Source: Nocardia wallacei (GTDB taxonomy: Bacteria > Actinomycetota > Actinomycetes > Mycobacteriales > Mycobacteriaceae). Taken from it: DNA of 64,000 nt. The notes below the pieces were generated by a model. That model did no database searches. It saw only the letters and a program-made list of their open reading frames with translations, and was not told the DNA's origin. The translations under genes were made by a program, and so were the position numbers. This document shows positions 51,071-60,011 of this stretch, piece by piece. The stretch covers positions 1,302,001 through 1,366,000 of the forward strand of contig NZ_AP023396.1 in the NCBI RefSeq assembly GCF_014466955.1, read 5' to 3'. Each line of letters opens with the position of its first letter. Position 1 is the stretch's first letter.

Positions 51071-53071
51071 GTGGGCAATCCATCGCGGCCCGTCCTGTGG
51101 CGGGACATCGCGGTCGGGCTCGCCGTGTTCGGGCTGTATCTGCTGGTCGATACGCTGCACAGCCCGCAGCGGCGAGTCGCGGCCGATCGGCACGCGCGCT
51201 CGCTGTTCGATTTCGAACGGTGGCTGCACCTGGATGTGGAACTCTCGCTGAATCGGTGGCTGGCCGCGCACGAGGGGCTCGCCACCATCGCGAACTACGA
51301 ATACGCCTTCACCTACATCGTCACCGCGTTCGTATTGCTGTTCTGGATGTATTTCCGCAGACCCGCCGACTACCCCCGGGCCCGCGACTCGTTTCTGTTG
51401 TTGAATGTGCTCGCCATCGCCTGTTTCGCGGTCTATCCGGTGACGCCGCCGCGGCTGCTGCCGGACCTGGGTTTCGTGGACACCGTTGTCACGGGCGGCA
51501 CCTGGGGTTCGTGGGGGACGCCGCTGGTGGACGGCAGCAATCAGCTGGCTGCGGTGCCGTCGCTGCACGTCGGGTGGGCGCTGTGGGTGAGCGTGGTGCT
51601 GGCGCGGATCGCGAGCGGGCTGGTCGTGCAGCTGCTGAGCGCGCTGCACGTGCTGATCACCGTGTACGTCATCGTCGCCACGGCGAACCATTTCGTGGTC
51701 GATGCCGTTATCGCCGCCGCGTTCGTGGCGGCGAGCATCGTGGCGGTCGATCGCTGGTATGCCCGCCCGCCGGTGGTGCCGCCCGCCGACGCCTTCTTCC
51801 TGCACATCGAGGACGCCGGGTTGCCGCAGCAGGTCGGCGGCATGGTGGTGCTGCGCCCCCGCCCGGACGGCGGACCGCGAGTCGAGGAGATCCGGGCGCT
51901 GGTCCGGGGCGAACTCGGCCAGCTGCCGCGTTTCCGACAGCGGTTGCGGCTCGCCGGTCGCTTCCGCCGCGCCCGCTGGGTGGATTCGGATATCGACTGG
52001 GACTGGCACGTCACCGAGCGGGTCATCGAGGCCGGGGTGTCGTCGACCGTCGACGGCACGCCGTGGATCGCGGATATCGCCCGGCTGGTCACCGAACTGG
52101 CGGCCGTGCCGCTGCCGCGCGATCGCCCGCTGTGGCGGCTGGTACTGGTGCGGGACCGGACGGTCGGCGTGGTGGGTGTCGTGCTGCTGCTGCATCACAC
52201 CGTCGCGGACGGGGTCGGGACGGTGGTGCAGGCGCTGCATCTGCTGCGGCCCCGGGTCGATCTGACCGTCGGAGACCGGCGCGGGCCCGGCCGGGCCGCG
52301 ACCGCGGTGGCGACGGCGACCGGATTCGCTCAGCTCGCGACGGACGCGCGTCCCGCCGGACGGTTGCCCGCCGGGTCCACGCACCGCACCTTCGCGGTGG
52401 TCGGGCTGGACCTGGAAACCGTTCGGGCGGTTGCGCGCTCGCGGCGGGCGCGGGTCACCGACGTGCTGCTCACCGTCATGGTCTGTGGCTTGCAGCGGAT
52501 GCGGCCGGACTGGGCCGGTCCGCTGCGGGACCGGCTGCGGGTGGCGGTGCCGCTGATGGTCCGCGAGCCGTCGTCGGCGGCCGAGGGCAACCTCACCGCC
52601 GCCGTCATGACCGACGTGCCGTTCGCGCCCACCGCTCCCGCCGATCTGCTGGAGGAGATCCGGGCGCGCAGTTCCCGCCTGCACAGCGGAACCCGGGCGC
52701 TCGCTTCGCATTTCGTCATGGGCACCGGACTGCGCCTGCTGCCGGAACCGGTGGTCGGCTGGTTCGCCCGGAACGTGTACGGCGGTGGGTTCTTTCACGC
52801 CATCGTGTCGAATATGGCCGGGCCCGAGGGCGATATGACCTTCGCGGGCCTGCCGATCGCCCAGGTCTTCCCGATCCTGCCACCGGCCCCGGGCGTGCCG
52901 CTGGTGGCGGGCGTGCTGAGCTGGCACGGGGTGCTGGGAATCGGCGTGTCGGCCGATCCGGCGCTGCTGGATCCGGAGCGGTTCGCCGCCGAGTTGCCCA
53001 GGGTGCTGGCCGAATTGGACACGCCCGCCGTGGTCGCCGATCCGCGCCCGCCGGTACCTTCCGGCGAGTAG
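51071..53071 (+). CDS. Fusion: PAP2-like phosphatase membrane domain + wax ester synthase/diacylglycerol acyltransferase
   Basis: A 666-residue two-domain protein. Residues 1-235 form a membrane PAP2/Aur1-like domain with about six helices, the PxLH motif AVPSLHVGWALW (His 166) and TANHFVVDAVIAA (His 207, Asp 211), the expected catalytic pair. Residues 238-655 form a WS/DGAT acyltransferase, with the active-site motif HHTVADG (His 375-376, Asp 380) and VSNMAGPEGDMTFAG near 575. PAP2 enzymes give diacylglycerol from phosphatidate, and WS/DGAT acylates diacylglycerol, so the fusion could join two steps of triacylglycerol synthesis; the Aur1 likeness leaves a transferase role open. GTG 51071 follows TATTAC by 7 bases. 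Confidence 0.85.
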   Translation: MGNPSRPVLWRDIAVGLAVFGLYLLVDTLHSPQRRVAADRHARSLFDFERWLHLDVELSLNRWLAAHEGLATIANYEYAFTYIVTAFVLLFWMYFRRPADYPRARDSFLLLNVLAIACFAVYPVTPPRLLPDLGFVDTVVTGGTWGSWGTPLVDGSNQLAAVPSLHVGWALWVSVVLARIASGLVVQLLSALHVLITVYVIVATANHFVVDAVIAAAFVAASIVAVDRWYARPPVVPPADAFFLHIEDAGLPQQVGGMVVLRPRPDGGPRVEEIRALVRGELGQLPRFRQRLRLAGRFRRARWVDSDIDWDWHVTERVIEAGVSSTVDGTPWIADIARLVTELAAVPLPRDRPLWRLVLVRDRTVGVVGVVLLLHHTVADGVGTVVQALHLLRPRVDLTVGDRRGPGRAATAVATATGFAQLATDARPAGRLPAGSTHRTFAVVGLDLETVRAVARSRRARVTDVLLTVMVCGLQRMRPDWAGPLRDRLRVAVPLMVREPSSAAEGNLTAAVMTDVPFAPTAPADLLEEIRARSSRLHSGTRALASHFVMGTGLRLLPEPVVGWFARNVYGGGFFHAIVSNMAGPEGDMTFAGLPIAQVFPILPPAPGVPLVAGVLSWHGVLGIGVSADPALLDPERFAAELPRVLAELDTPAVVADPRPPVPSGE

Positions 53072-53269
53072 TCTGAGCCGACTGAATTCCCATTGCCGCC
53101 CTGCTGACGGCACTGTCGGCGTATCGTGCTGGGGACCGGTCCGGGTACGAGTACGAGAGCTGAACACACCGGCGACACGCGGCGGTCCGTGGCGTCGATG
53201 TGCCCAATTCTGGTGCTACCCGCGCGGCGGGCTTAATGTTGAAGTCTCGCTGTCACTTTCGGAGCCGCC

Positions 53270-53986
53270 ATGCCACCCCTCGGTCATCCCCAGACCTCGC
53301 TGTCCCGACGCGTCCGCCGCCTTCGCGGGCCGGGCCGCATCCTGCTGCTGATCAGCGCGTTGCTGCTGGCGGCGGCCACCGTGGCGGCACCCGCCAATGC
53401 CGCCGGCCAGGTGCGGATCTATCCGGGCATGGCCATCCGGACAACGGGCCAGGTGTGCTCGGTCGGGCTGCTCGGTCATATCGGCGACACCAAGTACGCG
53501 ATCACGGCGGGCCACTGCTTCGAGTCCGGGGCGCAGGTGCGCGACGAGGACGGCCGCCGCATCGGGGCCTACGAGCATGGCGTCCCCGACGGCGATGTGG
53601 ACAACCTCGGCTTCGCCATGGTGCGGCTGGCCGACAATGTCGTCGTCTCGGCCAAGACCGACGAGATCGCGATCTCCGCGGTCGACAGCGATCCGGCGGT
53701 GGGCCAGCGGGTGTGCAAGGAGGGCACGCGCACCGGAACCACCTGCGGCGTCATCAGCAGTATCGCCGACACCCACATGCGCACCTCCTTCACCGTCGAC
53801 CACGGCGATTCCGGCGGCATCGTCTACAGCCCGGTCAGCTACGGCATGGGCCTGTTCGTCGGCATCGTGGTCGGCACGGGCGCCGACTTCACCCTCGTGC
53901 AGCCGGCCGTGCGCCTCGGTGAGCTCATCCGGCAGCGCGGCCCGCACGGCTCGGACGACTTCCGCTGGTACGTCGCCGCCAGATGA
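53270..53986 (+). CDS. Secreted S1-family serine protease
   Basis: A 238-residue exported chymotrypsin-fold protease. The signal peptide runs from the Arg-rich start to ILLLISALLLAAATVAAPANA (cleavage near residue 45). The triad is His in KYAITAGHCFES near 81, Asp in DVDNLGFAMV near 112 and Ser in VDHGDSGGIVYS near 180; two disulfide Cys pairs are likely. There is no pro-region of the alpha-lytic type. GGAG lies 5 bases before ATG 53270. Its stop touches the end of the TetR gene on the other strand (no gap). Substrate unknown. Confidence 0.88.
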   Translation: MPPLGHPQTSLSRRVRRLRGPGRILLLISALLLAAATVAAPANAAGQVRIYPGMAIRTTGQVCSVGLLGHIGDTKYAITAGHCFESGAQVRDEDGRRIGAYEHGVPDGDVDNLGFAMVRLADNVVVSAKTDEIAISAVDSDPAVGQRVCKEGTRTGTTCGVISSIADTHMRTSFTVDHGDSGGIVYSPVSYGMGLFVGIVVGTGADFTLVQPAVRLGELIRQRGPHGSDDFRWYVAAR

Positions 53987-54613
53987 TCAGGGGCGCAACG
54001 CCTCGGTCAACAGCGGATTGAGCGCCAGCGCCGGTAGCGATTCGACCAGCATGTCGATCAGCTGGTCGCGGGTGATGGTGGCGTCGCGCAACCAGCTCAG
54101 CGTCGTCTCCTCCACGAAGGCGACCCAGCCGCGTACCGCCAGCCGCAGCCGCGGCTGATCCGGATCCTCGATCGGGATGGGCGCCTCGGCGAGGATGCGA
54201 TCGACGATGGCGCCGCGCGTCTGGTCTACCAGGGCCATCAGCTCCGGGCTGGAGCTGGCCGGGCCGCGCAGCAGCGCCAGGTACGAGGTGCGGTTCTCGC
54301 TGACGTAGTCGACGTAGCGCTGCACCGCGTCGCGCAGCATGTCGAACAGCGGCAGGCCGGGATCGGGGGCGGTGCGCGACAGCAGTTCGGCGTTGGCGCG
54401 GTGCGCGATCGCGAGATGGAAGTCCTGCTTGGACGGAAAGTAGTGGAACAGCAGGCCGCGGGAGATTCCGGCCTGCTCGGCGATATCGCCGATGGCGATG
54501 TCTTCGAGAGCGCGGTCGCCGAGCATCTTCACACCCAGCGCGATCAGCTGCTCCCGGCGCTCATCCGGGCTCAGTCGTACCCGCTTGCCGTTCTCACCAG
54601 GACCTCTGTTCAC
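53987..54613 (-). CDS. TetR family regulator of the mymA-like operon
   Basis: A 208-residue TetR protein. The HTH is at residues 13-62 (SPDERREQLIALGVKMLGDRALEDIAIGDIAEQAGISRGLLFHYFPSKQDF, landmarks IAEQAGISRG and LFHYFPSK). The rest is the ligand domain with the motif FVEETTLSWLRD near 172. It is divergent from the Baeyer-Villiger monooxygenase gene; TAGGAT (54625-54620) ends 6 bases before GTG 54613. A palindrome in the gap is its probable operator. M. tuberculosis mymA is controlled by the AraC-type VirS, so the regulator here is different. Confidence 0.88.
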   Translation of the reverse strand: MNRGPGENGKRVRLSPDERREQLIALGVKMLGDRALEDIAIGDIAEQAGISRGLLFHYFPSKQDFHLAIAHRANAELLSRTAPDPGLPLFDMLRDAVQRYVDYVSENRTSYLALLRGPASSSPELMALVDQTRGAIVDRILAEAPIPIEDPDQPRLRLAVRGWVAFVEETTLSWLRDATITRDQLIDMLVESLPALALNPLLTEALRP

Positions 54614-54619
54614 GGCACC

Positions 54620-54674
54620 ATCCTACTGAACGTGAGTCAATACTGTTGACTCCTGCTCAATAACCGCTTAGGCT
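54620..54674. promoter_or_regulatory. Divergent leaderless promoters with TetR palindrome
   Basis: A perfect 7-bp inverted repeat GAGTCAA-TACTG-TTGACTC spans 54634-54652. Rightward, TTGACT (54646-54651) is a -35 with a 17-base spacer to TAGGCT (54669-54674), 7 bases before ATG 54682. Leftward, TAGGAT (54625-54620) is 6 bases before the tetR GTG. The palindrome covers the rightward -35, so binding would block the operon promoter and limit the regulator's own. Confidence 0.8.
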
Positions 54675-54681
54675 CGGGTAC

Positions 54682-56226
54682 ATGAGTCGCAAGGTTACAG
54701 ACAAAGGCGTCGACCGGACCGCCCGTCATGTACACGTTCTGATCGTCGGCAGCGGGTTCTCGGGTCTGGGCTTGGCGATCCGGCTCAGCCAGCAGGGTCG
54801 CGACGACTACCTGGTGATCGAGCGCGGCAGCGATGTCGGCGGCACCTGGCGTGACAACACCTATCCGGGTGCGGCCTGCGATGTGCCGTCGCAGCTGTAC
54901 TCGTACTCCTTCGCGCTGAATCCGGAGTGGTCGCGCTCGTTCTCCAAGCAGCCGGAGATCCAGCGCTACATCCGCGGCGTGGCGGACCGCTACGGCGTGC
55001 GCGACAAGCACGTCTTCGACTGCGACATGACCGGCGCTCGTTGGAACGACGCCGAGGCGCACTGGGAGGTGCAGACCTCCAAGGGCGCCTTCACCGCCGA
55101 CATCCTGGTCTCGGCGGTCGGTGCGCTGTGCGAGCCGAACCTGCCGGATATCAAGGGCATCAACGACTTCCAGGGCACGATCTTCCATTCCGCGCGCTGG
55201 GACCACGACGCCGACCTGACCGGCAAGCGGGTCGCGGTGATCGGCACCGGCGCCTCGGCGATCCAGATCGTGCCCGCCATCGCGCCGCAGGTCGCCCACC
55301 TCGACGTCTACCAGCGCACCGCGCCGTGGCTGCTGCCGCGCATCGACCGCCCGTACACGCTGCCCGAGCGTCTGGCGTTCAAACACATTCCGGGCGTGCA
55401 GAAGCTGTCGCGGGCGGCCATCTACGCCGCGCGCGAGACCCAGGTCGTGGGCCTGGCCAAGTTCCCGCCCGCGATGCGGGTGCTGGAGGCGATCGCGCGG
55501 GCCAAGCTGGCCTACGAGGTTCGCGACCCGGAGCTGCGCCGCAAGGTCACCCCGAACTTCCGGATCGGCTGCAAGCGCATGCTGATCTCCAACGAGTACT
55601 ACCCGGCGCTGGGCCGCGACAATGTCGACCTGGTCACCGACGGCATCCAGGAGATCCGCGCGGGTTCGATCGTCACCACCGACGGCACCGAGCGCGAGAT
55701 CGACGCCCTGGTCGTGGCGACCGGCTTCCACGTCACCGATTCGCCCGCCTACGAGGTCGTCGCCGGTCGCGACGGCCGCACGCTCGCCGAGGTTTTCGAC
55801 ACCTCCGGCCAGCAGGGGTACAAGGGCGCGGCGATCGCGAACTTCCCCAACATGTTCTTCCTGCTCGGCCCGAACGTGGGCCTGGGCCACACCTCGATGG
55901 TGTACATGATCGAGTCGCAGATCACCTACGTCGCCGACGCGATCGCCACCGTCGACCGGCTCGGCCTGCGCACCGTCGAGGTCCGAAAAGACGTGCAGGA
56001 CAAGTTCAATCGGGAGCTGCAGGGCAAGCTGGTCGGCAGCGTCTGGAACACCGGCGGCTGCGCCAGCTGGTATCTGGACAAGCACGGCAACAACACCACG
56101 CTCTGGCCGGATTTCACCTTCCGCTTCCGTAAACTGCTGGAAAAGTTCGACGTGTCGGCCTACGACACGTCCAGGAATGCCGACGGGGCCGCTCGGTCCG
56201 ATCTGAAAGTGGTGGCAGCACAGTGA
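54682..56226 (+). CDS. Flavin-containing Baeyer-Villiger monooxygenase (MymA/EthA-type)
   Basis: A 514-residue flavin monooxygenase. The FAD fold HVLIVGSGFSGLGLAIRL is near residues 19-35, the BVMO fingerprint FQGTIFHSARWDHD (F-x-G-x3-H-x3-W) near 163-176, the NADPH fold VAVIGTGASAIQIVPAIA near 184, and DALVVATGFHVTD near 345. The best comparison in mycobacteria is MymA/EthA, which oxidise ketones or activate thioamide drugs. It starts a tight run with an SDR (GTGA overlap) and an esterase, the same gene types as mymA-lipR-sadH. Likely role: modification of envelope lipids or fatty ketones. Confidence 0.9.
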   Translation: MSRKVTDKGVDRTARHVHVLIVGSGFSGLGLAIRLSQQGRDDYLVIERGSDVGGTWRDNTYPGAACDVPSQLYSYSFALNPEWSRSFSKQPEIQRYIRGVADRYGVRDKHVFDCDMTGARWNDAEAHWEVQTSKGAFTADILVSAVGALCEPNLPDIKGINDFQGTIFHSARWDHDADLTGKRVAVIGTGASAIQIVPAIAPQVAHLDVYQRTAPWLLPRIDRPYTLPERLAFKHIPGVQKLSRAAIYAARETQVVGLAKFPPAMRVLEAIARAKLAYEVRDPELRRKVTPNFRIGCKRMLISNEYYPALGRDNVDLVTDGIQEIRAGSIVTTDGTEREIDALVVATGFHVTDSPAYEVVAGRDGRTLAEVFDTSGQQGYKGAAIANFPNMFFLLGPNVGLGHTSMVYMIESQITYVADAIATVDRLGLRTVEVRKDVQDKFNRELQGKLVGSVWNTGGCASWYLDKHGNNTTLWPDFTFRFRKLLEKFDVSAYDTSRNADGAARSDLKVVAAQ

Positions 56227-57053
56227 GCAACGACGCTTACTTCCGGGGCAAGGTTTGTGTGATCACGGGCGCGGGGTCGGGCATCGGCCGCGCTCTGGCC
56301 GAGAATCTGGCCCGGCGCGGCGCGAAACTCGCGCTGTCCGATATCGATAACGACGGGCTCGCCGAAACCGTGCGGCGGTGCGAGGCTCTGGGCGCGCAGG
56401 TGAAGTCCGACCGGCTCAACGTCGCCGAGCGCGAAGCCGTGCTGCTGTACGCCGACGAGGTGAACAAGCACTTCGGCGTCGTGCATCAGGTCTACAACAA
56501 CGCCGGCATCGCCTTCCACGGCGAGGTGGCCGACTCCCAGTTCAAGGACATCGAGCGCATCATGGATGTCGATTTCTGGGGAGTCGTCAACGGCACCAAG
56601 GCATTCCTGCCGCTGTTGATCGAGTCGGGCGAGGGGCACGTCGTGAACGTGTCCAGCCTGTTCGGCCTGATCGCGGTGCCGGGCCAGAGTGCTTACAACG
56701 CGGCGAAATTCGCGGTGCGCGGCTTCACCGAGTCGCTGCGGCAGGAGATGCTGGCGCGGCGCCATCCGGTCAAGGTCACCTGCGTGCACCCCGGCGGCAT
56801 CAAGACCGCGGTGGCGCGCAACGCGACCTACGCCGAGGGCATCGACGCCAAGCAGTTCGCCTCGTTCTTCGACAAGAAGCTGGCGATGCACTCCCCGGAA
56901 ATGGCCGCGCAGACCATCACCGAGGGAGTACGCAAGGGCCACGGCCGGGTGCTGATCGGCTGGGAGGCCAAGGCGCTGGACCTGTTCGTGCGCACCACCG
57001 GTTCGTATTACCAGCGCATCGCGAACCTGGTGAACAGCCGGTTCCTGCCCTGA
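56223..57053 (+). CDS. Short-chain dehydrogenase (SadH-like)
   Basis: A 276-residue SDR. Cofactor motif VCVITGAGSGIGRALAENL is near residues 11-28, NNAGIAFHG (NNAG) near 92, and the catalytic Ser-Tyr-Lys are in VNVSSLFGLIAVPGQSAYNAAKFAVRGF with Y160-region xxxK (landmark SAYNAAKFAV). Length and the long C-terminal helix region (MHSPEMAAQTITEGVRKG) match the SadH (Rv3085) group, which oxidises or reduces alcohols in the mymA operon. GTG 56223 overlaps the monooxygenase stop. The alcohol/ketone product of the BVMO is a plausible substrate. Confidence 0.9.
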   Translation: MSNDAYFRGKVCVITGAGSGIGRALAENLARRGAKLALSDIDNDGLAETVRRCEALGAQVKSDRLNVAEREAVLLYADEVNKHFGVVHQVYNNAGIAFHGEVADSQFKDIERIMDVDFWGVVNGTKAFLPLLIESGEGHVVNVSSLFGLIAVPGQSAYNAAKFAVRGFTESLRQEMLARRHPVKVTCVHPGGIKTAVARNATYAEGIDAKQFASFFDKKLAMHSPEMAAQTITEGVRKGHGRVLIGWEAKALDLFVRTTGSYYQRIANLVNSRFLP

Positions 57054-57057
57054 TCGC

Positions 57058-58020
57058 ATGAAAGTTCCTGCCATGCCCGCTGTTTCGCTGCCGCTGCCGG
57101 TCGCCCGCGCGATGCTGCACCCGATCTTCCGGTACTCCATGCACCACCGCCTGCCCTGGCAGTTGCAGCGGGCGCTGCTGGATGCCGGGTCGGTCCTGCA
57201 GGTGCTGCCCGGCGGCACCCGCGTGCACCGGACGACTCTGGGCGGACGTCCGACCGAGCGGGTCACCGTCACGACGAACGAGACCACCGGCGGCGCGGCG
57301 CCCGCCGCCGACGCGCGTCCGGTCGCGGTGCTGTACCTGCACGGCGGCGGCTATACCGTCGGCTCACCGGCGACCCACCGTTCGCTGGTGGCGCACCTGG
57401 CGCGGGACCTGCGGTGCCCGGTCTACGTACCGGAGTACCGGCTGGCGCCCGAACATCCGTACCCGGCCGCCCTCGATGATGCCGAGGCCGCCTTCCTGGA
57501 GTTGGTGGCGTCCGGACTGCGGCCGGAAGACATTGCGGTATCCGGAGATTCGGCCGGTGGCGGACTGTCGCTGGCGCTCGCGCTGCGGCTGCGCGACGAG
57601 CACGGCATCGCCCCCGCGGCGCTCGGCCTGATCGCGCCGTGGGCCGACCCCAACCAGCTCCCCGACCGAGCGCGGGATCTGGTCATCAACAAGGCGTGGT
57701 CGCGCGCCTGCGCCGCCGCCTACCTGGGCGACGGCGACGGTCTCGATCCCGGCTACGCGCCGCTGTTCGGCGACCTGCGCGGCCTGCCGCCGACCTACAT
57801 CCAGGTCGACGCGGGCGAACTGCTGCACGAGCAGTGCGTGCGGCTGGTGGCGGTGCTGGAGCGGGTGGGCGTGCCGACCCGGTTCAGCGTCACCCGCGGG
57901 CTGTGGCACGTCGCGCAGTTGCAGGCCTCGCTGGTCGGACCCGCGGCGGCGGCGACGCGCGAGTTGGCCGGTTTCCTCGGCGAATCGCTGCGAGCAGCGC
58001 AAACACGGTCCATAGGATAG
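57058..58020 (+). CDS. HSL-family alpha/beta hydrolase (LipR-like esterase)
   Basis: A 320-residue esterase of the hormone-sensitive-lipase family (family IV). The oxyanion motif HGGG is in VAVLYLHGGGYTVGSP near residue 98, the nucleophile is Ser in VSGDSAGGGLSLALAL (GDSAG) near 164, with Asp in IQVDAGELL near 250 and His near 283 (GLWHVAQ). It should cleave esters of medium-chain acids, for example the ester made by the monooxygenase upstream. It lies 4 bp after the SDR gene in the same operon, as lipR lies in mymA. Specific substrate unknown. Confidence 0.9.
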   Translation: MKVPAMPAVSLPLPVARAMLHPIFRYSMHHRLPWQLQRALLDAGSVLQVLPGGTRVHRTTLGGRPTERVTVTTNETTGGAAPAADARPVAVLYLHGGGYTVGSPATHRSLVAHLARDLRCPVYVPEYRLAPEHPYPAALDDAEAAFLELVASGLRPEDIAVSGDSAGGGLSLALALRLRDEHGIAPAALGLIAPWADPNQLPDRARDLVINKAWSRACAAAYLGDGDGLDPGYAPLFGDLRGLPPTYIQVDAGELLHEQCVRLVAVLERVGVPTRFSVTRGLWHVAQLQASLVGPAAAATRELAGFLGESLRAAQTRSIG

Positions 58021-58127
58021 AACTCGGGCGGTCTACCGGCCCGCGTGCACGCGGCTGGGAGGTGGGCGGGTGCGGCCGTCCCGAGTGGCGTAAATTACCG
58101 GTGAGTTAACCACGTGGAAGGGCACCG

Positions 58128-59921
58128 ATGCGAGAGTTCGAGGTCCCGGCGACCTACACCATCCCCGAGGACGCCAACATGTCCGACGGCGCGTTCCGGC
58201 ATGCCGAACGCACACCGGGTCTGGTGGTGTTCAACCGGCCCGACGGCCAGGGCGGGTGGACCGATGTCACCGCGGCCGAGTTCGCCGAGACCGTCACGGC
58301 GGTGGCGAAGGGCCTGGTCGCGGCCGGGGTCGAGCTGGGCGACCGTGTCGGCATCCTGGCCTCCACGCAGTACGAGTGGGTCGTGCTGGACTTCGCCATC
58401 TGGGCCGCCGGTGGCTGCACCGTCGCCATCTACGACAGCTCCTCGGCCGAGCAGGCCCGCTGGATCCTGGAGGATTCGGCGACCAAGCTGCTCGTGGTCG
58501 AGCAGGCCGCGCATCGCGCCACCATCGCCGAGATCGAGTCCGGTCTGCCGGAGCTGCGCGAGGTGCTGCAGCTCGACGAGGGCGCGATCGAGACCCTGAT
58601 CGCCCGCGGCAAGGACCTCGAGGACCAGGTCGTGCACGACCGGCGCGCGCAGGTCAAGGCCGCCTCCCCGGCGACGCTGATCTACACCTCGGGCACCACC
58701 GGCCGCCCCAAGGGCGTCATGCTCTCGCACGCGAACCTCTATGCCGAGTCGGCCGCCGACCGCTCGGCGATGCGGGAATTCCTGCGGCCGGGCCACCGCT
58801 CGCTGCTGTTCCTGCCGCTGGCGCACGTGTTCGCCCGCGCGGTGGCGCTGGCCGCGTTCGACGCCGGGGTCACCGTCGCGCACACCGCCGACTGGTCGAC
58901 GCTGGTCGAGCAGTTCGGCCGGTACAAGCCCGACTTCATCCTGTCGGTGCCGCGCGTGTTCGAGAAGGTGTTCAACGGCGCCAAGCAGAAGGCGCACGAC
59001 GGCGGCAAGGGCAAGATCTTCGACGCCGCCGCCGAGACGGCGATCGCCTACAGCGAGGCGCAGGAGAAGGGCGGCGCGGGGCTGGGCCTCAAGCTCAAGC
59101 ACGCGATCTTCGACAAGCTGGTGTACGGCAAGCTGCGCGAGGCAATGGGCGGGCGCTGCACGAACGCGGTGTCCGGCGGCGGCCCGCTGGGCGCGCGGCT
59201 CGGGCACTTCTTCCGCGGCGCGGGCGTCATCATCTACGAGGGCTACGGCCTCACCGAGAGCACCGCGGCGGTGTCGGTGAACACCCCCGGCCACATCCGC
59301 ATCGGTTCGGTCGGCCGCCCGCTGCCCGGCCACGCGGCCAAGATCGCCGAGGACGGCGAGCTGCTGCTGCGCGGACCGGTCGTCTTCGGCGGCTACTGGA
59401 ACAACCCGACCGCGACCGAGGACGCCTTCGCCGACGGCTGGTTCAAGACCGGTGACCTGGGCGCGCTGGACGCCGACGGCTTCATCACCATCACCGGCCG
59501 CAAGAAGGAGATCATCGTCACCGCCGGCGGCAAGAACGTCTCCCCGGCCCTGCTGGAGGATTCGCTGCGCGCGCATCCGCTGATCAGTCAGGTGATGGTG
59601 GTCGGTGACGGCAAGCCGTTCATCGCGGCGCTGGTCACCCTCGATCCCGAGGCGCTGCCGGGCTGGAAGGAGCGCAAGGGCCTGCCCGCCGATCTGCCGG
59701 TCGAGAAGCTGATCGAATTGCCGGAGCTGAAGGCCGATGTGGACGCCGCGGTCGCCGACACCAACAAGCTGGTGTCGCATGCCGAGCAGATCAAGAAGGT
59801 CCGCATCCTGCCGGTCGACTGGACGCAGGAGACCGGTGAGCTCACCCCGAAGATGTCGCTCAAGCGGGCCGTGGTCATGAAGAACTACGCGGCCGATGTG
59901 GAGGCGATCTACAACGGCTGA
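58128..59921 (+). CDS. fadD15: Long-chain fatty acid-CoA ligase FadD15-like
   Basis: A 597-residue ANL acyl-CoA synthetase of the long-chain bacterial/plant type. AMP motif IYTSGTTGRPKGVMLSHANL is near residues 184-203, EGYGLTESTAAVS near 372, GWFKTGDLGALDADGFITITGRKKEIIVTAGGKN near 443 (landmark TGRKKEII), and the basic C-terminal EELTPKMSLKR region carries the catalytic Lys. Length and end match FadD15. GGAAGG is 6 bases before ATG 58128. It sits 107 bp after the mymA-like operon, whose M. tuberculosis form ends in fadD13; a terminator hairpin follows. Confidence 0.87.
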   Translation: MREFEVPATYTIPEDANMSDGAFRHAERTPGLVVFNRPDGQGGWTDVTAAEFAETVTAVAKGLVAAGVELGDRVGILASTQYEWVVLDFAIWAAGGCTVAIYDSSSAEQARWILEDSATKLLVVEQAAHRATIAEIESGLPELREVLQLDEGAIETLIARGKDLEDQVVHDRRAQVKAASPATLIYTSGTTGRPKGVMLSHANLYAESAADRSAMREFLRPGHRSLLFLPLAHVFARAVALAAFDAGVTVAHTADWSTLVEQFGRYKPDFILSVPRVFEKVFNGAKQKAHDGGKGKIFDAAAETAIAYSEAQEKGGAGLGLKLKHAIFDKLVYGKLREAMGGRCTNAVSGGGPLGARLGHFFRGAGVIIYEGYGLTESTAAVSVNTPGHIRIGSVGRPLPGHAAKIAEDGELLLRGPVVFGGYWNNPTATEDAFADGWFKTGDLGALDADGFITITGRKKEIIVTAGGKNVSPALLEDSLRAHPLISQVMVVGDGKPFIAALVTLDPEALPGWKERKGLPADLPVEKLIELPELKADVDAAVADTNKLVSHAEQIKKVRILPVDWTQETGELTPKMSLKRAVVMKNYAADVEAIYNG

Positions 59922-59938
59922 GCCGATGAATTCGTATG

Positions 59939-59970
59939 GTGGCCGTCGTCCTACCTGGGACGGCGGCCAC
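59939..59970 (+). terminator. Hairpin terminator after fadD15
   Basis: GTGGCCGTCGTCC (59939-59951), loop TACCTG, GGACGGCGGCCAC (59958-59970): a 13-bp stem with one G:U pair, 18 bases after the stop codon, no U-run. Confidence 0.7.
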
Positions 59971-60011
59971 TGCCGTCGGTCCGGCCACGTTCTCATCCGA
60001 GGAGGCATCCC

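Noticed and set aside
51035..53167. A 710-codon minus-strand frame across the PAP2-DGAT gene
   Set aside because: Composition is Arg/Gln/His-rich with no domain; the plus-strand gene has both catalytic motif sets in the right order.
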